Made by a program: the position numbers and the translations under genes. From Candidatus Omnitrophota bacterium (lineage in GTDB: Bacteria; Ratteibacteria; UBA8468; B48-G9; DTJG01), in the NCBI GenBank assembly GCA_023818965.1, contig JAMWCD010000006.1, forward strand, positions 141,475-205,474: a stretch of DNA of 64,000 nucleotides, written 5' to 3'. Of this stretch, positions 9,101 to 21,274 are shown one piece after another (position 1 is the first letter of the stretch; each line of letters starts with the position of its first letter). The notes beneath the pieces were generated by a model. It saw only the letters and a program-made list of their open reading frames with translations. It was not told where the DNA came from and ran no database searches.

Positions 9101-12100
9101 ACATTGGTCAGATTCTTGAAACACATTTAGGATGGGCTCTGAGGACACTCGGATGTTCTGCTGAGACACCTGTTTTTGAAAGTATTAAAGAAATTGAGAT
9201 TAAACAAAAACTCAGAGAGGCAGGTCTTCCTGAGGATGGAAAGACAATTGTCTATGATGGACAAACCGGTGAACCATTCCTTCAGCCTGTAACAGTTGGT
9301 TCAATTTATATGATGAAATTGATTCATCTTGCTGATGAAAAGTTTCATGCTCGTTCTGTTGGTTCATATTCGTTAATAACACAGCAACCACTGGGAGGAA
9401 GGGCACAGTTTGGAGGTCAGAGGTTTGGAGAGATGGAAGTATGGGCTCTTGAAGGATATGGAGCCAGTCATACCCTGCGTGAAATGCTTACGATTAAAAG
9501 TGACGATATAAAGGGACGCAAAAAAGCCTATGAAAGTATTGTAAAGGGGATTGATTATCATGAAGAAAATCTTCCAGAATCATTCCATGTTCTTACACGT
9601 GAATTGAATGGTCTTGGATTTGATTTGAGGATAGAAAAAAGAAAAAAGGATGGTCAGGATAAGGATGTTGTGACCATAAGAATTGCACCACCAATGGTGA
9701 TTCGTTCGTGGTCTTACGGGGAAGTAAAAAAAGCAGAGACATTGAATTACAGAACAAATAAACCCGAACGTGATGGTTTATTCTGTGAGAAAATTTTTGG
9801 TCCTGTAAAGGACTGGGAATGCGCGTGTGGAAAATACAAAAAACAGAGATTTCGCGGAATTATCTGTGACCGCTGTGGTGTAGAAGTTACCACTTCTGAT
9901 GTAAGAAGGGAAAGAATGGGTCATATTGAACTGGCAACACCTGTTTCATATGTGTGGCTGTTCAAAAGTTCAGCAAACTGGCTCGGGGTTCTACTGGATC
10001 TTTCACAGGTGACACTTGAAAAGGTTCTTTACTACGACAGATACATTGTTGTTGACGCAGGAGATACTCCGTTACAGGAAAAAGAACTTCTTACTGAAGA
10101 AGAATATAGAGAAAATCTCAGTAAATATGGGAATAGATTTCGTGCAGAAATTGGTGCAGCGGCAATACAGGAACTACTGAAAAAGATTGATCTTGAAAAA
10201 GAGATGGAAAAAGTGAAGCAACAGTTGAAAGACAAAAAGAAGAAAAAGGACCAGACAAACAGAAGAAATCTTGTAAAGAAATTACGAATGATAGAAGGTT
10301 TGATAAAAACAGAGGTTAAACCAGAGTATCTTGTAACGTCCATTATTCCTGTGATACCTCCTGATTTAAGACCACTTCTTCCTCTTGACGGTGGAAAATT
10401 TGTTGCGTCTGACCTTAATGACCTTTATCAGAGGGTTATTAACAGAAATAACCGTCTTAGAAAACTTATCAAACTCCAGGCACCTGATATCATTATCAGG
10501 AATGAAAAAAGGATGTTGCAGGAAGCAGTTGATGCACTTTTGGATAATGGACGTTATGGAACACCTGTACTTGGTAAAGGGAAAAGGCCTTTGAAATCGC
10601 TTAGTGATGCATTGAGAGGTAAACAGGGTAGATTCAGACAGAATCTTTTAGGTAAGCGAGTTGATTATTCTGGAAGGGCAGTAATTGTTGTTGACCCAAA
10701 ATTAAAGTTGAATGAGTGTGGAATACCAAAACAAATGGCTCTTGAACTTTTCAGTCCGTTTGTTTTAAGAGAATTGAGAAAGAAAGAATATTTCCATACC
10801 CTTGGCAGTGCAAAAAGAGCCCTTGAGGAAAACAGACCAGAGGTATGGGAAATCCTTGAAAAAGTCACAAGGAATCATCCTGTATTGTTAAACAGACAAC
10901 CTACGCTTCATCGTTTGAGCATTCAGGCTTTTGATCCAAGATTAATGGAAGGCAATGTTATCAGGATACATCCCCTTGTTTGTACTGCCTTTAATGCAGA
11001 CTTTGATGGGGACACAATGAGTGTACATGTTCCCATAACTGTTGAGGCACAACTTGAGGCAGAACTATTGATGAAATCATCTCTTCATGTCCTGTCTCCA
11101 GCTAATGGAAGGCCTATCGTTACACCGACAAGAGATATTGTACTTGGATGTTACTATATGACATTCCAGAGTGATCAATCAGTTTATGGTGATAAAATTG
11201 TTGAATACAGGGCGCATAAGAAAACGATTGAAGCAGTATTTGACATTGATGAGGCGAAGATATTATACATGGTCGGGAAACTTGAACTTCATCGACCTGT
11301 AAGAATAAGAAATAAAAATGGTGAGATTATACTGACAACAGTAGGAAGGATTTTGTTCAATGAGATTCTTCCAGAAGGAATGCCGTATCAAAATCGTCTC
11401 ATCAATATTGAGGCACTTGAGAATCTCATCAAGAGGATGTTTGTCACCTGTGGCTATGCAAAAACAGTAGAATTTCTTGATGCGGTGAAGGAACTTGGTT
11501 TTGAGTACGCAACAACCGGAGGTTTGAGTATTGGTATAGATGATCTAAAAGTTCCAGAAGCGAAACAAAAGATGATTGCTGAGGCACGAAAAGAGGTTGA
11601 AAGAATAGAGAAAGAATACAGAGAGGGTTTGATTTCTGAGGGTGAAAGATATAACAGGATTATTGACCTCTGGACATCAATTACAAATGAAGTGTCTAAT
11701 GAGGTTTTTGCAACATTGAGAAGAGATGCTTCTGTTGAGCCATTCAGGATTAATTCTCTTATTATGATGGTTGAGTCAGGGGCAAGAGGAAATCGTTCAC
11801 AGGTGAATCAGCTGGCAGGTATGCGTGGATTGATGATCAGGCCAACAAAGAGAGCAACAGGTGGTATTGGAGAAATTATTACAACACCGGTACTGGCAAA
11901 TTTCAGGGAAGGGCTGCCACTGCTTGAATACTTTATCTCAATCCATGGTGGAAGAAAGGGAGTTGTTGATACTGCTCTGAAAACCTCAGATGCTGGATAC
12001 TTAAGCAGACGACTTGTTGATGTTGCGCACAGTGTGATTGTTACAATGGAGGATTGTGGTACAGCCGATGGTATTTATATCAGTGCACTTACTGAGGGAG

Positions 12101-13950
12101 AAAAAGTTATCATACCGCTTAGGGACAGGATTATTGGTCGTGTTGCCTTTGACCCAATTGTTGATATTATTTCAGATGAAGTTGTTGTAAAAGCAGGTGA
12201 AATTATTGATGAGGAAAAGGCAGAAAAAATTGTTGCCCTTGGTATCGAAAGAATCAAGATTCGTTCAGTTCTTACCTGTAAAGCAGAAAAAGGTGTTTGC
12301 GCAAAATGTTATGGGGCAGACCTTTCCAGAAATAAACTTGTCAATCTTGGTGAGGCAGTGGGCGTTGTTGCTGCTCAATCAATTGGAGAACCAGGTACAC
12401 AATTGACACTGAGAACATTCCATGTTGGAGGTACTGTAACAAGAGCCATAGGACCTTCAAGGATTATCAGTCATAGCGAAGGATATGTAAAGTTTTCAGA
12501 AAATCTCAGGTTTGTTAGAAACAAAGATAACAGGATGGTTGTTATCAGCCGTGAAGGAACCATAGATATATACGATGATAAGGGTCGTCAACTTGAAAGT
12601 AATCCAGTATTTGTTGGTGCAATTCTCCACATCGAAGCAGGTAAAAAAGTGAAAAAGGAACAGGTTCTTGCGACATGGGATCCTTACGCTTTACCCATTA
12701 TCGCAGAAAAGAAGGGTGTCGTAAGATTCAGGGATATTGTAAGCGGTAAGACGATTAAGGAAGAAAAAGACCAGCGTGCAAATGTTACCAAGAGAACAGT
12801 GATTGAACATCAGGAAGACCTGGAACCGAGGATTGAAATTCTTGAAGATGTGCATGCCGGGAAGTCAGCCGTTATCAAATTTAAGGATATTGAAGTGGGA
12901 GAGAATGCAAGAAAAGAGGACAATGAAATAATTATCACAACACACACTTCTGAAAAAAGACCTGAAATTGTTCTGGTTGAGAAAGATGGAAAAACTGAAT
13001 TAGAAAAACATCCTGTTTCTATACATACTGAAATTATGGTGAATGATGGAGATTCTGTAAAAGCAGGCGACTTAATTGCTCGCAGGGTTATTGCTTCCCA
13101 TTATCTTTCAGTTAATACCAGTATTCTTGTTGACGATGGACAGGTCGTTACCCCTGGTGAAATCCTCGCAAAAACACCAAGGGTTGTTGGACGTGTTCAG
13201 GATATCACAGGAGGATTACCAAGAGTTTCAGAACTTTTTGAGGCAAGAACACCAAAGAATCCAGCAATTTTAAGTGAAATTGAAGGTACAGTTTCCATCC
13301 ATCAGGGTGAAAAGGGAACAAGAATTATACGAGTAACAGATGAATCAACCAAGCAGACAAGAGAATACAGGATTCCTTTTGGAAAACATCTTCTTGTTGC
13401 AAACGGAGATCATGTTGTCAGTGGTTCGAAACTTACTGATGGTCCTGCTGTTTTGACAGATGTTTTAAGAACACAGGGTGAAAAAAAGGTTCAGGAATAC
13501 CTTCTGAACGAAATACAAAAAGTTTACAGGGTGGAGGGTGTTAATATTAATGACAAGCACATGGAAATTATTATTCGACAGATGCTTTCGAAGGTGAGAG
13601 TGACTGATCCTGGTGACACCTACCTGCTTGAGGGCGAAGAGATTGACAGGGTAAAAATTCAGCAGATCAATGAAGCATTACCAAAAGGTAAAAAACGAGC
13701 AAAATATGAACCATTGATTCTTGGGATTTCCAGGGTTGCTCTCAGCAGTGAAAGTTTTATTTCTGCTGCTTCATTCCAGGAAACAATGAAAGTTATAACA
13801 AATGCTGCTATTACAGGTGCTGAGGATTACCTTGAGGGATTGAAAGAAAATGTTATTCTTGGGAAATTAATCCCTGCTGGTACTGGATTTTTTGCCAGTC
13901 AGATGAAAAAGCAGGAACAAACCGCAGAAGCATTTGTGAGCAGTGAATAA
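6115..13950 (+). CDS. rpoBC: Fused DNA-directed RNA polymerase beta-beta' subunit (2611 aa; RpoB about 6115-9650, RpoC about 9670-13950)
   Basis: One uninterrupted ORF with RpoB signatures ([37 protein letters not shown]) followed by RpoC signatures ([42 protein letters not shown]). Confidence 0.95.
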   Translation: MKNLEMPDLLKVQIDPYKRFLQKDVPPEKRENTGLEEILRRVFPEIEILPGEKHRVIASDDGVLFLEYISYAIEDPVETESECVEKGITYGGRFKIKFRLYKKNKSTNRFDSIREPQDVYLGIIPLMTERGTFIINGIERAVVNQIQRSPGVYFKEEEEIGQRITYSARIFPARGLWMEFHPELHHNVMCLYAYFGKKKIYATTLLKALGYSEAEILSLLYDSPDKIPTDSIIKTTLEKDADIKTAQDALRKIYVELRPGFPMDDREARIFFKRLFFSSEQYDLSPAGRMQINKKLGLNINELHLTSEDIIKTIRYLLNLMENNQGEVDDIDHLGNKRVRTSAEIIKEHMYEGLIRLAHFVKERMAIIDKTQEISPQDLLNSRVFSTVVEEFFARNQLSQFLDQINPLAELTHKRRLTAVGEGGVKERKRAGFEVRDVHYTHFGRVCPIETPEGANVGLINSLTVYAEVDRIGFIRTPYYRVKNGRILFDEVVYISADEEDNYVVAPPDVPFDSKTGLIIPETIRVRSKGGEFTEASRDEIQLIGVSPKQVVGLSASLIPFLEHNDSNRALMGSNMQRQAVPLLKAEAPLVRTGMEKKVVMDSGVVVKARNSGVVKYVDASKIIIERDDKGLFPWQHQDEYYLQTFRRTNQDTCFHQKPVVSVGQKVKKGQIISDGPAVSPEGYLALGKNLLVAFMPWRGYNFEDAIVLSERLVKEDTFTSIHIERFEVIAQETERGPEEITADLPNVSEEELRNLDENGIIRIGAEVKPGDILVGKITPKGESELTPEEKLLRVIFGEKARDVANTSLTVPPGVYGVVVNVKTYYPTERISEDQVKKQVSEIEKELKNKKAIVCKIIKEQIKEILIRNKISATRLTTNPDSWDRIVNSIDNEDIKNQVKKIVDIGKSELEKLEQDANNEKIKIRRGSELEPNVICKVSVEIAIKKKVAVGDKMSGRHGNKGVISVILPEEDMPFLEDGTPVDIVLNPLGVPSRMNIGQILETHLGWALRTLGCSAETPVFESIKEIEIKQKLREAGLPEDGKTIVYDGQTGEPFLQPVTVGSIYMMKLIHLADEKFHARSVGSYSLITQQPLGGRAQFGGQRFGEMEVWALEGYGASHTLREMLTIKSDDIKGRKKAYESIVKGIDYHEENLPESFHVLTRELNGLGFDLRIEKRKKDGQDKDVVTIRIAPPMVIRSWSYGEVKKAETLNYRTNKPERDGLFCEKIFGPVKDWECACGKYKKQRFRGIICDRCGVEVTTSDVRRERMGHIELATPVSYVWLFKSSANWLGVLLDLSQVTLEKVLYYDRYIVVDAGDTPLQEKELLTEEEYRENLSKYGNRFRAEIGAAAIQELLKKIDLEKEMEKVKQQLKDKKKKKDQTNRRNLVKKLRMIEGLIKTEVKPEYLVTSIIPVIPPDLRPLLPLDGGKFVASDLNDLYQRVINRNNRLRKLIKLQAPDIIIRNEKRMLQEAVDALLDNGRYGTPVLGKGKRPLKSLSDALRGKQGRFRQNLLGKRVDYSGRAVIVVDPKLKLNECGIPKQMALELFSPFVLRELRKKEYFHTLGSAKRALEENRPEVWEILEKVTRNHPVLLNRQPTLHRLSIQAFDPRLMEGNVIRIHPLVCTAFNADFDGDTMSVHVPITVEAQLEAELLMKSSLHVLSPANGRPIVTPTRDIVLGCYYMTFQSDQSVYGDKIVEYRAHKKTIEAVFDIDEAKILYMVGKLELHRPVRIRNKNGEIILTTVGRILFNEILPEGMPYQNRLINIEALENLIKRMFVTCGYAKTVEFLDAVKELGFEYATTGGLSIGIDDLKVPEAKQKMIAEARKEVERIEKEYREGLISEGERYNRIIDLWTSITNEVSNEVFATLRRDASVEPFRINSLIMMVESGARGNRSQVNQLAGMRGLMIRPTKRATGGIGEIITTPVLANFREGLPLLEYFISIHGGRKGVVDTALKTSDAGYLSRRLVDVAHSVIVTMEDCGTADGIYISALTEGEKVIIPLRDRIIGRVAFDPIVDIISDEVVVKAGEIIDEEKAEKIVALGIERIKIRSVLTCKAEKGVCAKCYGADLSRNKLVNLGEAVGVVAAQSIGEPGTQLTLRTFHVGGTVTRAIGPSRIISHSEGYVKFSENLRFVRNKDNRMVVISREGTIDIYDDKGRQLESNPVFVGAILHIEAGKKVKKEQVLATWDPYALPIIAEKKGVVRFRDIVSGKTIKEEKDQRANVTKRTVIEHQEDLEPRIEILEDVHAGKSAVIKFKDIEVGENARKEDNEIIITTHTSEKRPEIVLVEKDGKTELEKHPVSIHTEIMVNDGDSVKAGDLIARRVIASHYLSVNTSILVDDGQVVTPGEILAKTPRVVGRVQDITGGLPRVSELFEARTPKNPAILSEIEGTVSIHQGEKGTRIIRVTDESTKQTREYRIPFGKHLLVANGDHVVSGSKLTDGPAVLTDVLRTQGEKKVQEYLLNEIQKVYRVEGVNINDKHMEIIIRQMLSKVRVTDPGDTYLLEGEEIDRVKIQQINEALPKGKKRAKYEPLILGISRVALSSESFISAASFQETMKVITNAAITGAEDYLEGLKENVILGKLIPAGTGFFASQMKKQEQTAEAFVSSE
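9627..9677 (+). promoter_or_regulatory. Candidate -1 programmed ribosomal frameshift site at the rpoB/rpoC junction
   Basis: GAGG (9627-9630), in-frame A_AAA_AAG (9642-9648), inverted repeat ATGGTCA(9650-9656)/TGACCAT(9671-9677), -1 frame stop TAA (9660-9662), AAGGA(9661-9665)-N4-GTG(9670). Confidence 0.4.
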
Positions 13951-13970
13951 CAATTTAAAAAGGAGAAGAT

Positions 13971-14375
13971 ATGCCAACGATTAATCAACTTATTCGACTG
14001 GGAAGGAAGAAGAAAATAAAAAAGTCCAAGTCAACTGCACTTGAAGCAAATCCGTTAAAAAGGGGTGTATGTCTTTATGTCAAAACAATGACACCCAAGA
14101 AACCCAATTCAGCCTTGAGAAAAATAGCAAAGGTAAGATTGAGCAATGGTAAGGAAGTGATTGCATATATTCCAGGTATTGGCCACAATCTGCAGGAACA
14201 CTCTATCGTACTGGTACGGGGAGGCAGGGTTAAGGATCTGCCAGGAGTAAAATATCATATTGTAAGAGGCGCATATGATGCAGCACAGGTTGAGGGAAGG
14301 AAGAAATCCCGGTCTCGATATGGTACCAAAAAATCAAAGGAACAACAGGCACCGCAACAACAAAAACAGGAGTAG
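13971..14375 (+). CDS. rpsL: 30S ribosomal protein S12
   Basis: [33 protein letters not shown]. Confidence 0.98.
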   Translation: MPTINQLIRLGRKKKIKKSKSTALEANPLKRGVCLYVKTMTPKKPNSALRKIAKVRLSNGKEVIAYIPGIGHNLQEHSIVLVRGGRVKDLPGVKYHIVRGAYDAAQVEGRKKSRSRYGTKKSKEQQAPQQQKQE

Positions 14376-14377
14376 TT

Positions 14378-14848
14378 ATGCCAAGAAGAAAGTATAAATC
14401 ACGAAATATATTATTACCTGACCCGAAATACAATGATCTTGAAGTGGCTAAATTCATCAATTCTTTGATGGTTGATGGAAAAAAGAGCCTGTCTCAAAAA
14501 ATAATGTACAGATGTTTTGATCTGTTAAGTGAACGAACAAAGGAAGATCCTTTAACAGTATTCAAGAGAGCATTGAATAATGTCAAACCGAGACTTGAAG
14601 TCCGTCCAAGAAGGGTTGGAGGTGCAACATATCAGGTTCCTGTGGAGGTTGCACCAAAAAGAAGTCTTGCACTTGCAATCAGATGGATTATTCAATCAGC
14701 AAGAGCTCGTAAAGGTAAACCCATGTACGAGCGTCTGGTTGAGGAAATTATTGATGCAAGTAAAAATGAAGGTGCCAGTGTAAAGAAAAGAGAAGAAATG
14801 CACAAAATGGCAGAATCGAACCGCGCTTTTGCACATTATCGCTGGTAA
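14378..14848 (+). CDS. rpsG: 30S ribosomal protein S7
   Basis: [29 protein letters not shown]. Confidence 0.98.
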   Translation: MPRRKYKSRNILLPDPKYNDLEVAKFINSLMVDGKKSLSQKIMYRCFDLLSERTKEDPLTVFKRALNNVKPRLEVRPRRVGGATYQVPVEVAPKRSLALAIRWIIQSARARKGKPMYERLVEEIIDASKNEGASVKKREEMHKMAESNRAFAHYRW

Positions 14849-14952
14849 AGTTTCATTTCTCAAGGCACCATCCATTATTGTGATGTTGCACTGGAGTTTT
14901 GTTTTGAAGGTAGATAAAAACAATTCTGGGATTATCAGGGAATACATAGAAA

Positions 14953-17058
14953 ATGGTGACAAAAGTTTTAACGAAAAAAAATACGGAATTTTTGCGAATG
15001 GAAGATATTGAACGCGTAAGAAATATTGGGATTATTGCCCATATTGATGCTGGAAAGACAACGACAACAGAACGCATTCTTTATTATAGCGGGAAGATTT
15101 CTCGTGTTGGAGATGTTGATGAAGGAACCGCAACAATGGACTGGATGGAACAGGAAAGAGAGCGTGGAATTACAATAACATCTGCAGCCACGACCTGTTT
15201 CTGGCGGGGGCACAAAATTAACATTATTGATACTCCTGGACATGTTGATTTTACTGCTGAGGTTGAAAGATCTTTAAGGGTACTTGATGGTGCTATTGGA
15301 ATTTTCTGTGCTGTGGGAGCAGTTCAATCTCAATCGGAAACTGTCTGGAGACAGAGTGAAAGATATGGTATACCGAAGATTGTTTACATCAACAAGCTTG
15401 ACAGAATTGGTGCTGATTTTTACAGGGTTATCAATCAAATTGAAAAAAGATTGGGCGCAAAATGCCTTATTCTTCAACTGCCCATTGGCAGAGAACTAAA
15501 TTTTTCAGGTATTATAGACCTGATAGAAAACCATGCGATTTTTTATCCCACAGATTCAGAAAATGATGCGTATATTGCTGAAATTCCAGCAGAGATGAAA
15601 CAGGAAGTGATTCACGCAAGAAATCAAATGCTTGAGCGACTTGCTGAGCATGATGAAGAAATTATGGAAATGTATGTCCATGATAAAGAAATAGAGAAGG
15701 ATGTTATTCGAAGGGCTATCAGAAGGGCAACTTTAAAAAGATATCTGTACCCTGTATTTTGTGGTGCATCATTAAGAAACAAAGGGACAAAACTTTTACT
15801 TGATGCAATCGTTGATTATTTACCATCTCCTGTTGATAGGGGGGAGATTACAGGCGAAAATCCTGAGACAAAAGAAATTGTAGCGAGAAAACCTGTTATT
15901 GAAGAGCCTGTTTGTATTCTTGCTTTCAAAGTTGTCAATGATATGTTCTTCGGAAGACTGATTTATGCGCGTGTTTATTCAGGAGAAATCATTCCAGGGA
16001 TGCGACTTATGAACTGGTCACGTACCCGCAAAGAAAGGATATTAAAAATTCTTGAGGTTCATGCAAATAAATTTCAGGAAATTGAAAGGGCTGTGGCAGG
16101 TGATATTGTTGCCCTTGTTGGATTAAAGGAGACCTTCACAGGTGATACTCTTGGTTCTCCAGATCATCCGATTATTCTTGAAAAAATGCAATTTCCTGAA
16201 CCTGTTCTGAACATGAAGGTTGAACCAAAAACAAAAGCAGAAGCAGAAAAGGTTTTTCAAACTCTCACAAAAATGAGTGAGGAAGATCCGACATTTAAAA
16301 TAAAGATTGACCCTGAGACAGGAGAAACGATTATTTCTGGAATGGGACAATTGCATATAGAGGTTCTTGTTGAGAGAATGAGAAGACAATACAATGTTGA
16401 TGTACGATTGGGAAAACCAGAGGTTGCATACAAAGAGACAATCACAAAGACTGCGATTGGTGAAGGCAAATTCATTAAGCAAACTGGTGGTAAGGGTCAT
16501 TATGGACATGTTGTCGTTGAAATCAAACCTGCTGCTGAGGGAGTTAAATTTAATTTTACCAGTCGACTGAAAGGAGAAGTTATTCCATCACAATTTTTGC
16601 CTGCTATTGAAGAAGGAATTGTTGAAGCAATGGAAGTGGGTTCTTTAAAAGGTTATCCTGTGATAAATGTAGAAGTAGCAGTGGTTGATGGTTCGTTCCA
16701 TCCTGTTGATTCAAACGATATTGCATTTAAGATTGCGGCATCAATGGCTTTCAAAGATGCTTATATGAAAGCCAGTCCAGTACTTCTTGAACCGATTATG
16801 AAGCTTGAAGTTACAACACCATCAGAATATGTTGGAGAAATTATCGCAGATATTGGCATCAGAAATGGTCGGATTGAAGAGATGATTGATGAAGGAAAAT
16901 ATAAGATAATTCGCGGGTTTGTGCCGCTTCGGACAATGTTTGACTACCCGACTGTAATCAGGTCCTTGACACAAGGTCGCGCAAGTTATATAATAGAACC
17001 TTGTTTTTACGAAAAAATTCCTGATGAACAATTGAAAAAAATAGAAGAACTTATGTAA
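14953..17058 (+). CDS. fusA: Elongation factor G (start could instead be ATG 14998)
   Basis: [29 protein letters not shown] domain order. Confidence 0.97.
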   Translation: MVTKVLTKKNTEFLRMEDIERVRNIGIIAHIDAGKTTTTERILYYSGKISRVGDVDEGTATMDWMEQERERGITITSAATTCFWRGHKINIIDTPGHVDFTAEVERSLRVLDGAIGIFCAVGAVQSQSETVWRQSERYGIPKIVYINKLDRIGADFYRVINQIEKRLGAKCLILQLPIGRELNFSGIIDLIENHAIFYPTDSENDAYIAEIPAEMKQEVIHARNQMLERLAEHDEEIMEMYVHDKEIEKDVIRRAIRRATLKRYLYPVFCGASLRNKGTKLLLDAIVDYLPSPVDRGEITGENPETKEIVARKPVIEEPVCILAFKVVNDMFFGRLIYARVYSGEIIPGMRLMNWSRTRKERILKILEVHANKFQEIERAVAGDIVALVGLKETFTGDTLGSPDHPIILEKMQFPEPVLNMKVEPKTKAEAEKVFQTLTKMSEEDPTFKIKIDPETGETIISGMGQLHIEVLVERMRRQYNVDVRLGKPEVAYKETITKTAIGEGKFIKQTGGKGHYGHVVVEIKPAAEGVKFNFTSRLKGEVIPSQFLPAIEEGIVEAMEVGSLKGYPVINVEVAVVDGSFHPVDSNDIAFKIAASMAFKDAYMKASPVLLEPIMKLEVTTPSEYVGEIIADIGIRNGRIEEMIDEGKYKIIRGFVPLRTMFDYPTVIRSLTQGRASYIIEPCFYEKIPDEQLKKIEELM

Positions 17059-17075
17059 TTAAATGGAGGCAGAAC

Positions 17076-18278
17076 ATGGCGAAGGAGAAATTTGTACGAA
17101 GCAAGCCACATGTGAATGTAGGGACGATAGGGCATGTAGATCATGGGAAGACGACATTGAGCAGTGCGATAACGTTGGTATTGTCGAAGGCAGGGAAGGC
17201 TCAGCATTTGAAGTATGAAGACATAGACAAGGCGCCTGAGGAGAAGGAGAGGGGATTAACGATACAGATAGCGCACATAGAGTATGAGACGGAGAAGCGA
17301 CATTATGCACACATAGATTGTCCTGGTCATGCTGATTATATAAAGAACATGATAACAGGTGCGGCACAGATGGATGGAGCGATTCTGGTGGTGAGTGCTC
17401 CGGATGGTCCGATGCCGCAGACGAGGGAGCATATACTATTAGCCAGGCAGGTAGGGGTACCAGCGATAGTAGTATTTATGAACAAGATGGACATGTTGAG
17501 TGATAAAGAGTTGATAGAGCTGGTAGAGATGGAAGTGAGGGAGTTATTGAGCAAGTATGAATTTCCTGGGGACAAGGTACCGGTGATAAAGGGTTCAGCG
17601 CTTGAGGCATTGAGTTGTGGATGCGGGAAGAGGGAATGTAGCAAGTGTGGACCGATATGGGAGTTAATGGATGCGATAGACAGTTACATACCTGAGCCTG
17701 TGAGGTTGGTAGATCAGCCATTTTTGCTTGCGGTAGAGGATGTATTTTCTATTACAGGAAGAGGGACAGTAGCGACAGGAAGGGTAGAGAGGGGAAAGAT
17801 AAAGGCAGGAGAAGAGGTAGAGATAGTAGGATTAAGGGAAGGAGTGACAAAGACAGTAGTGACCAGTATAGAGATGTTCAGGAAGATACTTGATGAAGCG
17901 GTAGCAGGAGATAATGTAGGGTTATTGTTGAGAGGGATAGAGAAGGAAGGGGTAGAGAGAGGGATGGTGATAGCGGCGCCTGGGAGTATAACTCCGCATA
18001 AGAAGTTCAAGGCGCAGGTATATGTATTGAAGAAGGAGGAAGGAGGCAGGCACACTCCATTTTTCACAGGTTATCGTCCACAATTTTTCTTCAGGACGAC
18101 AGATGTGACAGGGACGATAAAGTTGCCTGAAGGTGTAGAGATGGTGATGCCTGGAGATAACATAGAGATGGAGGCAGAGTTGATAGCGCCTGTTGCGATG
18201 GAGAAAGGGTTGAGGTTTGCGATCAGGGAAGGTGGTAGAACAGTTGGTTCAGGTGCTATCACTGAAATCATTTCATAA
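17076..18278 (+). CDS. tuf: Translation elongation factor Tu (copy 2)
   Basis: 400 aa protein identical to the ORF at 1794-2996. Confidence 0.97.
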   Translation: MAKEKFVRSKPHVNVGTIGHVDHGKTTLSSAITLVLSKAGKAQHLKYEDIDKAPEEKERGLTIQIAHIEYETEKRHYAHIDCPGHADYIKNMITGAAQMDGAILVVSAPDGPMPQTREHILLARQVGVPAIVVFMNKMDMLSDKELIELVEMEVRELLSKYEFPGDKVPVIKGSALEALSCGCGKRECSKCGPIWELMDAIDSYIPEPVRLVDQPFLLAVEDVFSITGRGTVATGRVERGKIKAGEEVEIVGLREGVTKTVVTSIEMFRKILDEAVAGDNVGLLLRGIEKEGVERGMVIAAPGSITPHKKFKAQVYVLKKEEGGRHTPFFTGYRPQFFFRTTDVTGTIKLPEGVEMVMPGDNIEMEAELIAPVAMEKGLRFAIREGGRTVGSGAITEIIS

Positions 18279-18292
18279 AGGATATCAGGACT

Positions 18293-18604
18293 ATGGAAAA
18301 AAAGCGAATAAGAATTAAATTAAGAAGTTTTGACCACAGGATACTTGATGAATCAGTAAAGCAGATTACTGATATTGCAAAAAGTACTGGTGTCAGGATT
18401 ATTGGTCCTATACCGCTTCCAACAAAAAAGGAAATTTATACTGTTTTACGTTCGCCACATGTGAACAAAAAGAGCAGGGAACAATTCCAACTGTGTACAC
18501 ATAAGAGATTGATTGATATACTTGACCCAACTACACGGACTGTTGATGCTTTAAGTCGTTTGAATCTTCCAGCAGGTGTAGAGGTTGAAATGAAATTGGA
18601 GTGA
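18293..18604 (+). CDS. rpsJ: 30S ribosomal protein S10
   Basis: [29 protein letters not shown]. Confidence 0.98.
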   Translation: MEKKRIRIKLRSFDHRILDESVKQITDIAKSTGVRIIGPIPLPTKKEIYTVLRSPHVNKKSREQFQLCTHKRLIDILDPTTRTVDALSRLNLPAGVEVEMKLE

Positions 18605-18607
18605 GAA

Positions 18608-19255
18608 ATGTCATTACTTGGATTAATTGGAAAAAAATTGGGTATGACGCAGGTTTTTGATGATAACGGGAATGTTGTTCCTGTCACTGTTGTTGAACTC
18701 GGTCCCTGTTTTGTGACACAAAAGAAAACTTCAGAAAAAGATGGATATTCAAGTATTCAGATTGGTTATCAGGTTGTGTCTGAGAAAAAAGCGACCCGAC
18801 CAATCATCAGTCATTGTAAAAAGGCAAATCTTCCACCATTGAAATATATGAGAGAAATCAGGATGGATGAAAGTGAACTGGAGAAGTTTTCACCAGGGCA
18901 GGAATTAAATGTCTCAATTTTCAAAGAAAATGAGTATGTTGATGTTATTGGAACGTCAAAAGGAAAAGGTTTTCAGGGCGTTGTGAGAAGACATGGATTC
19001 AAAGGTGGTCCAGCAACAAGGGGTTCAATGCAGCACAGAAAACCAGGTTCCATTGGTGGAGGCAATCCTCAAAGGGTCATCAAGGGAAGGAAAATGGCAG
19101 GTCATATGGGAAATGAGAGAGTTACGGTACAGAACCTGATGGTATATAAAGTGATCCCTGAAAAAAATATGGTGTTGATAAAGGGTGCAGTACCAGGTGG
19201 TAAAAACAGTATTGTCTTTGTTAGACATGCATTGAAAAAAAGAGGTTCTAAATGA
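18608..19255 (+). CDS. rplC: 50S ribosomal protein L3
   Basis: GLIGKKLGMTQVF; GHMGNERVTVQNL. Confidence 0.98.
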   Translation: MSLLGLIGKKLGMTQVFDDNGNVVPVTVVELGPCFVTQKKTSEKDGYSSIQIGYQVVSEKKATRPIISHCKKANLPPLKYMREIRMDESELEKFSPGQELNVSIFKENEYVDVIGTSKGKGFQGVVRRHGFKGGPATRGSMQHRKPGSIGGGNPQRVIKGRKMAGHMGNERVTVQNLMVYKVIPEKNMVLIKGAVPGGKNSIVFVRHALKKRGSK

Positions 19256-19902
19256 TCAAAGAAATACCGGTTTTTAATATTGCGGGCGAAAAAATTAGCA
19301 GTGAGATTATTGATGTATCTGTTGAAAAACCAAACATTGATGTGCTGCACAGATATATCACTGCATTTTGTGCGAATCAACGTCAGGGAAATGCCTGTAC
19401 TAAAACAAGAGGTGAAGTTTCTGGTTCAGGGAGAAAACCCTGGCGACAAAAAGGTACAGGAAGAGCAAGGGTTGGTTCAATTCGAAATCCCTTGTGGCGA
19501 CATGGAGGAGTGGTATTTGGTCCGAAACCAAGGGATTACAGACAGAATATTCCTGAAAAGATGAAAAAGATTGCCCTGAGGGATTCGTTGATGACCAGAA
19601 TAAATGAAGATGCCCTTTCCCTTATAAAATTGCTTGATGAAGTAAAGAGTCCAAAAACTAAAATGTTTGCAGATTTTCTGAAAAAGATTGGCTGTTCTGA
19701 AACAAAGGTTTTGTTTATCCTTAACAGGGATTTTGATAAAAGAAATGAACTGGTTATGAGTATTCGAAATATTGAAAATGTGTCCTATTGTTATGTGGAG
19801 CAGATTAATCCATATTTGATACTGTTAAACGATAGGATCATTGCACAGTCAGATGTCTTTTCTGTTTTGAAGACGATTGTTGCAGGAGATGAAAATGTTT
19901 AA
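19252..19902 (+). CDS. rplD: 50S ribosomal protein L4
   Basis: TRGEVSGSGRKPWRQKGTGRARVGSIRNPLWRHGGVVFGPKPRDY. Confidence 0.98.
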   Translation: MIKEIPVFNIAGEKISSEIIDVSVEKPNIDVLHRYITAFCANQRQGNACTKTRGEVSGSGRKPWRQKGTGRARVGSIRNPLWRHGGVVFGPKPRDYRQNIPEKMKKIALRDSLMTRINEDALSLIKLLDEVKSPKTKMFADFLKKIGCSETKVLFILNRDFDKRNELVMSIRNIENVSYCYVEQINPYLILLNDRIIAQSDVFSVLKTIVAGDENV

Positions 19903-20176
19903 TCCTTACAGCATAATAAAATATCCATTGATTACAGAGAAGGCGACAAATCTTGAGAAAGAAAATAAATATATGTTTGTTGTTGATAAAAAGGCAAGGA
20001 AAACACAGATTAAGCTTGCCATTGAGCAATTATACAATGTTAATGTAGTTTCTGTGGCTGTGATCAATATGCCTGCGAAAAAAAGAAAGTATCGTTTATT
20101 TCAGGAAGGATATAGACCGGGATATAAGAAGGCAATTATAACTTTGAAAGAAGGAGAAAAAATTGCCATTACGTAA
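19895..20176 (+). CDS. rplW: 50S ribosomal protein L23
   Basis: [17 protein letters not shown]; start trimmed to ATG 19895. Confidence 0.95.
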   Translation: MFNPYSIIKYPLITEKATNLEKENKYMFVVDKKARKTQIKLAIEQLYNVNVVSVAVINMPAKKRKYRLFQEGYRPGYKKAIITLKEGEKIAIT

Positions 20177-20981
20177 GTTGAAACCAGTAACAAGCAGTCA
20201 GAGGCATGCAATACTTCCAGATTATAAGGAAATAACAAAAAAGGAACCTGAGAAGAGTCTTGTTGTTGGAAAACGCAAGACCGGTGGTAGAAATAATACA
20301 GGAAGAATTACTGTTCGTCACAGGGGCGGTGGACATAAAAAGCTTTACAGAATAATTGATTTCAAGGGAAGATCACTGGAGGCAAAAGTACTCAGTATTG
20401 AATATGATCCGAACAGAACAGCACACATTGCACTCATTCAATATGTGGATGGAAGAAAAGCATATATCGTTGCTCCAGCGGATTTAAAGGTTGGTATGCG
20501 TATTTATTGTGGTGAGGATGTCAGTATTTCTCCTGGTAATAGAATGCCACTTGCAAAGATACCTGAAGGAACAGAAATTTGTAACATTGAACTTCAACCA
20601 GGTAAAGGTGGGCAGATTGTAAGAGCAGCAGGTTGTTCTGCGATTCTTGTAACAAAAGGGGATAAATTTGCTTCTGTTAAACTGCCCTCAGGAGAAGTAC
20701 GGTTGATACCATTAAACTGTATGGCGACCATTGGTAGGGTGAGTAATCCTGAACATAAATATGTTTCCCTTGGTAAAGCAGGAAGAACCCGCTGGCTTGG
20801 AATAAGGCCAACAGTTAGAGGGGTTGCGATGAATCCTGTTGACCATCCTCATGGCGGTGGTGAAGGCAGGGGCAAAGGTAATATTTCTCAAACACCGTGG
20901 GGAAAGCCAACAAAGGGCTATAAAACTCGCAATCCTGATAAATACTCAAATAAGTTTATTGTCCAGAGAAGGAAGAAATAG
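20163..20981 (+). CDS. rplB: 50S ribosomal protein L2 (TTG start)
   Basis: [37 protein letters not shown]. Confidence 0.98.
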   Translation: MPLRKLKPVTSSQRHAILPDYKEITKKEPEKSLVVGKRKTGGRNNTGRITVRHRGGGHKKLYRIIDFKGRSLEAKVLSIEYDPNRTAHIALIQYVDGRKAYIVAPADLKVGMRIYCGEDVSISPGNRMPLAKIPEGTEICNIELQPGKGGQIVRAAGCSAILVTKGDKFASVKLPSGEVRLIPLNCMATIGRVSNPEHKYVSLGKAGRTRWLGIRPTVRGVAMNPVDHPHGGGEGRGKGNISQTPWGKPTKGYKTRNPDKYSNKFIVQRRKK

Positions 20982-20992
20982 GAGTTGATGAT

Positions 20993-21274
20993 ATGAGATC
21001 ACTAAGAAAAGGACCGTTTGTTGATAGGGTACTGCTGGAAAAAATTGAAAAACTAAAAAAGGCAGGGAAAAAAGAACCCATAAAGACATGGTCGAGACGT
21101 TCGACAATAATTCCAGATTTTGTGGGTTACACATTTGCAGTTCATAATGGTAAATCATTTGTTAATGTTTACATTACCGAAAATATGGTTGGGCACAAAC
21201 TTGGTGAATTTGCGCCAACAAGAGTTTTCCGTGGCCATGGTGCCCATACCGAAAGAACAACGGAGAAGACCTGA
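20993..21274 (+). CDS. rpsS: 30S ribosomal protein S19
   Basis: [32 protein letters not shown]. Confidence 0.98.
   Translation: MRSLRKGPFVDRVLLEKIEKLKKAGKKEPIKTWSRRSTIIPDFVGYTFAVHNGKSFVNVYITENMVGHKLGEFAPTRVFRGHGAHTERTTEKT

Noticed and set aside
9635-9641. First A6G tract as an alternative slippery heptamer
   Set aside because: It is in the wrong register relative to the zero frame (codons GAA AAA AGA), so it is not a proper X_XXY_YYZ site; only 9642-9648 fits.
10032-10343. Minus-strand Ser/Phe-rich ORFs inside rpoBC (also 8589-8771, 8805-9104)
   Set aside because: Antisense shadows of A-rich Lys/Glu segments in conserved RNAP genes.
14849-14952. Possible promoter in the rpsG-fusA gap
   Set aside because: The best -35-like TTGCAC lacks a well-spaced -10; I could not support an internal promoter.
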